Made by a program: the position numbers and the translations under genes
Shown: piece after piece, positions 62,411 to 64,000 of the stretch
Position numbering within the stretch: the stretch's first letter is position 1
Layout of the letters: each line of letters opens with the position of its first letter
Assembly (NCBI RefSeq): GCF_004564135.1
Contig: NZ_CP038255.1
Coordinates: forward strand, 2,033,501-2,097,500
DNA: 64,000 bases
Origin: Terasakiella sp. SH-1
GTDB taxonomy: Bacteria > Pseudomonadota > Alphaproteobacteria > Rhodospirillales > Terasakiellaceae
Direction of reading: 5' to 3'
Notes under the pieces: generated by a model
Told to the model about the DNA's origin: nothing
The model's database searches: none
What the model saw: the letters and a program-made list of their open reading frames with translations, nothing else

Positions 62411-63439
62411 TTAAAGCAATGCCTCAAATTCAGCCGCGGCCAAATCCCATGTCTGACCACGTTGCATCATGCGGCAATCTTTGCTCATATTTTCACGCGA
62501 TGCTGATTTAGTCAGCAAATGCACGGTGACATTTGCCATAGACTCTACATCCGGCACCAAGAACCCCGTCTGGCCGTTTTTCACCCGTTCAGAACAAGCC
62601 CCAACCGGGCGAGCCACACAGGGCAAGCCAATGGCTTGCGTTTCAGCCAATGTGGAACAATACATTTCTGTTTCTACACCGGGGTAAATATGACAAGCCG
62701 CACTGCGATAGGCCAAGGCCATTTCAAGGTCTGATCCCGGTTTATGGACAATTACGCCATGTTCATGGGCCTTTTGCACTTTTTCAAACACTGGGCGTAA
62801 CTTATCTGGCAGGGCCGCGCCATTTTGCGCTTTATAAAGGCCCGCAGAATAAATGTGTAAGGAAGCTTCGCCGCCAACTTGCTTGATAATGTCATCGCAC
62901 CACAAATCAATGATCTGTTCCATCCCATGTAGCGGATTGGTCGTCATAATCGCACGGGGTGGTTTCACCGGATCATATTCAGCTTCAGTCAGATATTCCC
63001 GACGAACCCCGGGTGTGACAATGCCTTTGCGGAAATATTTCCATGGCTCCCACGATCGGAAATGGGTATCGCCCATAAAAACAACAATCGGGTTATGCTT
63101 TTCCATCAGAGCCTGATATTTCGGCTTATTCAGGATATTGGCCGGGGTCGCCAGCCACAGCAGCTTTTTTTCAATTTCCGGGAATTCTTCCAGCAATTGA
63201 GGCTTTTTCACACAGATCACCACATCTGTTTCCGGCGGACGTGGGGCATCAAAGGGCACCCAAGAGACCCCATCAATCATCGCCCCTTGCACAATACGAT
63301 TGACCACACACACATCATGGCCGCGTTTTGCCAAGGCAGGTGCCAGCGAGGCCACGGCTTTTTCCGTCCCGCCCAAAGGCTGCGTCATCGGGCTGTTGCC
63401 GTCATAAGGAATGGAATCGTCAATGATTGTGATATGCAT
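62411..63439 (-). CDS. Glycosyltransferase (GT4-like)
   Basis: GT-B protein of 342 residues, first gene of the glycosyltransferase run. N-terminus HITIIDDSIPYDGNSPMTQP, then LGGTEKAVASLAPALAKRGH. The C-terminal half contains RAIMTTNPLHGMEQIIDLWC and STLAETQAIGLPCVARPVGA with the donor-binding Glu region. It is a paralogue of the product at 60622-61656. A 144-base gap separates it from the divergent ygfZ-like gene, so the operon promoter probably lies there. Target glycan unknown, likely cell-surface. Confidence 0.83.
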   Translation of the reverse strand: MHITIIDDSIPYDGNSPMTQPLGGTEKAVASLAPALAKRGHDVCVVNRIVQGAMIDGVSWVPFDAPRPPETDVVICVKKPQLLEEFPEIEKKLLWLATPANILNKPKYQALMEKHNPIVVFMGDTHFRSWEPWKYFRKGIVTPGVRREYLTEAEYDPVKPPRAIMTTNPLHGMEQIIDLWCDDIIKQVGGEASLHIYSAGLYKAQNGAALPDKLRPVFEKVQKAHEHGVIVHKPGSDLEMALAYRSAACHIYPGVETEMYCSTLAETQAIGLPCVARPVGACSERVKNGQTGFLVPDVESMANVTVHLLTKSASRENMSKDCRMMQRGQTWDLAAAEFEALL

Positions 63440-63583
63440 GATTTCCCCGAAAAACTTTACATGTTGCCTGTTGTTATAAGGTGATTTTTCTCATCTGCAA
63501 AGAGAAGAGGCTTGCGAAAAAGCGTTAAATATCCCACTTTCTAAAAAAACGAGGAAACCACGCTATAAAAGAAAGAGAAATTC

Positions 63584-64000
63584 ATGCCCTTGAAATACAG
63601 TATTTTGCCAAACCGTGGTGTATTAAAAATCTCCGGCCCGGATCGTGTGGACTTCCTGCAAGGGCTCGTTTCCAACGATGTCAGCAAAGCGACAGATACC
63701 AAGGGGGTTTATGCCGCCTTCCTAACCCCGCAAGGCAAATATCTATGTGATTTCTTTATTCTGGCCTCAGAAAGTCACCAGTGCCTGATGCTTGATATCG
63801 CGGCAGATGCCCTACCCGCCTTTAAGAAAAAGCTGACCATGTACAAGCTGCGTGCAGATGTCGAAATCGAAGACGTCTCACAAGGCTATGACATTCTTGC
63901 ATTTTTTGGGGATGCTAAAATGGAAATAACCCCCGGCCTTTATCAGGACCCACGTCTGGCTGAAGCGGGTTATCGTGCCTTTGTTTCCAAAGGAACAGGC
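63584..64000 (+). CDS. ygfZ: YgfZ/GcvT-like folate-binding protein (5' part only)
   Basis: Start of a tetrahydrofolate-binding protein of the YgfZ (IbaG/GcvT-fold) group, which helps iron-sulfur cluster assembly and repair. The 139 codons before the window ends read PLKYSILPNRGVLKISGPDR, VDFLQGLVSNDVSKATDTKG, VYAAFLTPQGKYLCDFFILA and KKLTMYKLRADVEIEDVSQ. These match the N-terminal domain. The family's Cys-containing K-G-C-x-x-G-Q motif would lie beyond the window edge, so it cannot be checked. AAAGAGA lies just before the ATG. A true aminomethyltransferase is less likely given the short N-terminal spacing. Confidence 0.85.
   Translation, partial: MPLKYSILPNRGVLKISGPDRVDFLQGLVSNDVSKATDTKGVYAAFLTPQGKYLCDFFILASESHQCLMLDIAADALPAFKKKLTMYKLRADVEIEDVSQGYDILAFFGDAKMEITPGLYQDPRLAEAGYRAFVSKGTG

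Overview
The window looks like a chromosomal segment of a motile, respiratory alphaproteobacterium with moderate G+C. Split TRAP transporter genes, DUF3305/DUF3306 formate dehydrogenase accessory genes, a stand-alone fliN and a wealth of two-component and chemotaxis proteins suggest a marine Rhodospirillales-type organism (Terasakiella/Thalassospira/Magnetovibrio-like). This is inferred from gene content only. No rRNA, tRNA, CRISPR array or complete insertion sequence was seen.

Layout. (1) 1-12.6 kb: a carbon-utilisation locus. A TRAP transporter (dctPQM, minus strand) is divergent from a LysR regulator, a two-subunit transketolase, a beta-hydroxyacid dehydrogenase, a D-2-hydroxyacid dehydrogenase, glycerate 2-kinase, a chemoreceptor, a small monooxygenase-fold protein and pyruvate kinase. 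The logic is uptake of an unidentified acid and funnelling through hydroxypyruvate/tartronate semialdehyde, glycerate and 2-phosphoglycerate to pyruvate. (2) 12.6-25.5 kb: a periplasmic membrane-bound formate dehydrogenase (fdhABC with a small Tat partner, a TorD-type chaperone and fdhD), a polyferredoxin and DUF3305/DUF3306 proteins. It ends in an unusual hybrid histidine kinase whose sensor is a copy of the cytochrome b subunit FdhC, followed by a convergent LuxR-type regulator. (3) 25.5-27.6 kb: an OmpR-type two-component pair. (4) 27.9-39.5 kb: a 1.9 kilo-residue DUF4347/cadherin-like surface protein with a leaderless LEPR-like N-terminus, then a TolC-type lipoprotein, two HlyD-type adaptors (one with a GAF-like head) and an M50 metalloprotease fused to an HlyD arm. 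No ABC ATPase is present. (5) 39.5-49.2 kb: a Sia-type phosphorelay. A giant PP2C phosphatase with three solute-binding domains, a separate solute-binding protein, SiaB-type kinase and SiaC-type phosphoprotein are followed by a class III adenylate cyclase where Pseudomonas has a diguanylate cyclase. (6) 49.2-51.3 kb: a small AT-rich accessory patch with a phage-like protein and a Sel1-repeat protein. (7) 51.4-56.2 kb: a bacteriohemerythrin lacking one iron ligand, response regulators, a hybrid kinase, a large multi-arm palindromic element and fliN. (8) 56.4-64 kb: pyrC, asnB and four glycosyltransferases in a tight minus-strand run, then the start of a YgfZ/GcvT-like gene running off the end.

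The strongest candidates for undescribed biology are the FdhC-histidine kinase fusion (three of four haem ligands kept, the fourth changed to Asn), the ABC-less secretion-like cassette, and the SiaABC-type relay wired to an adenylate cyclase.
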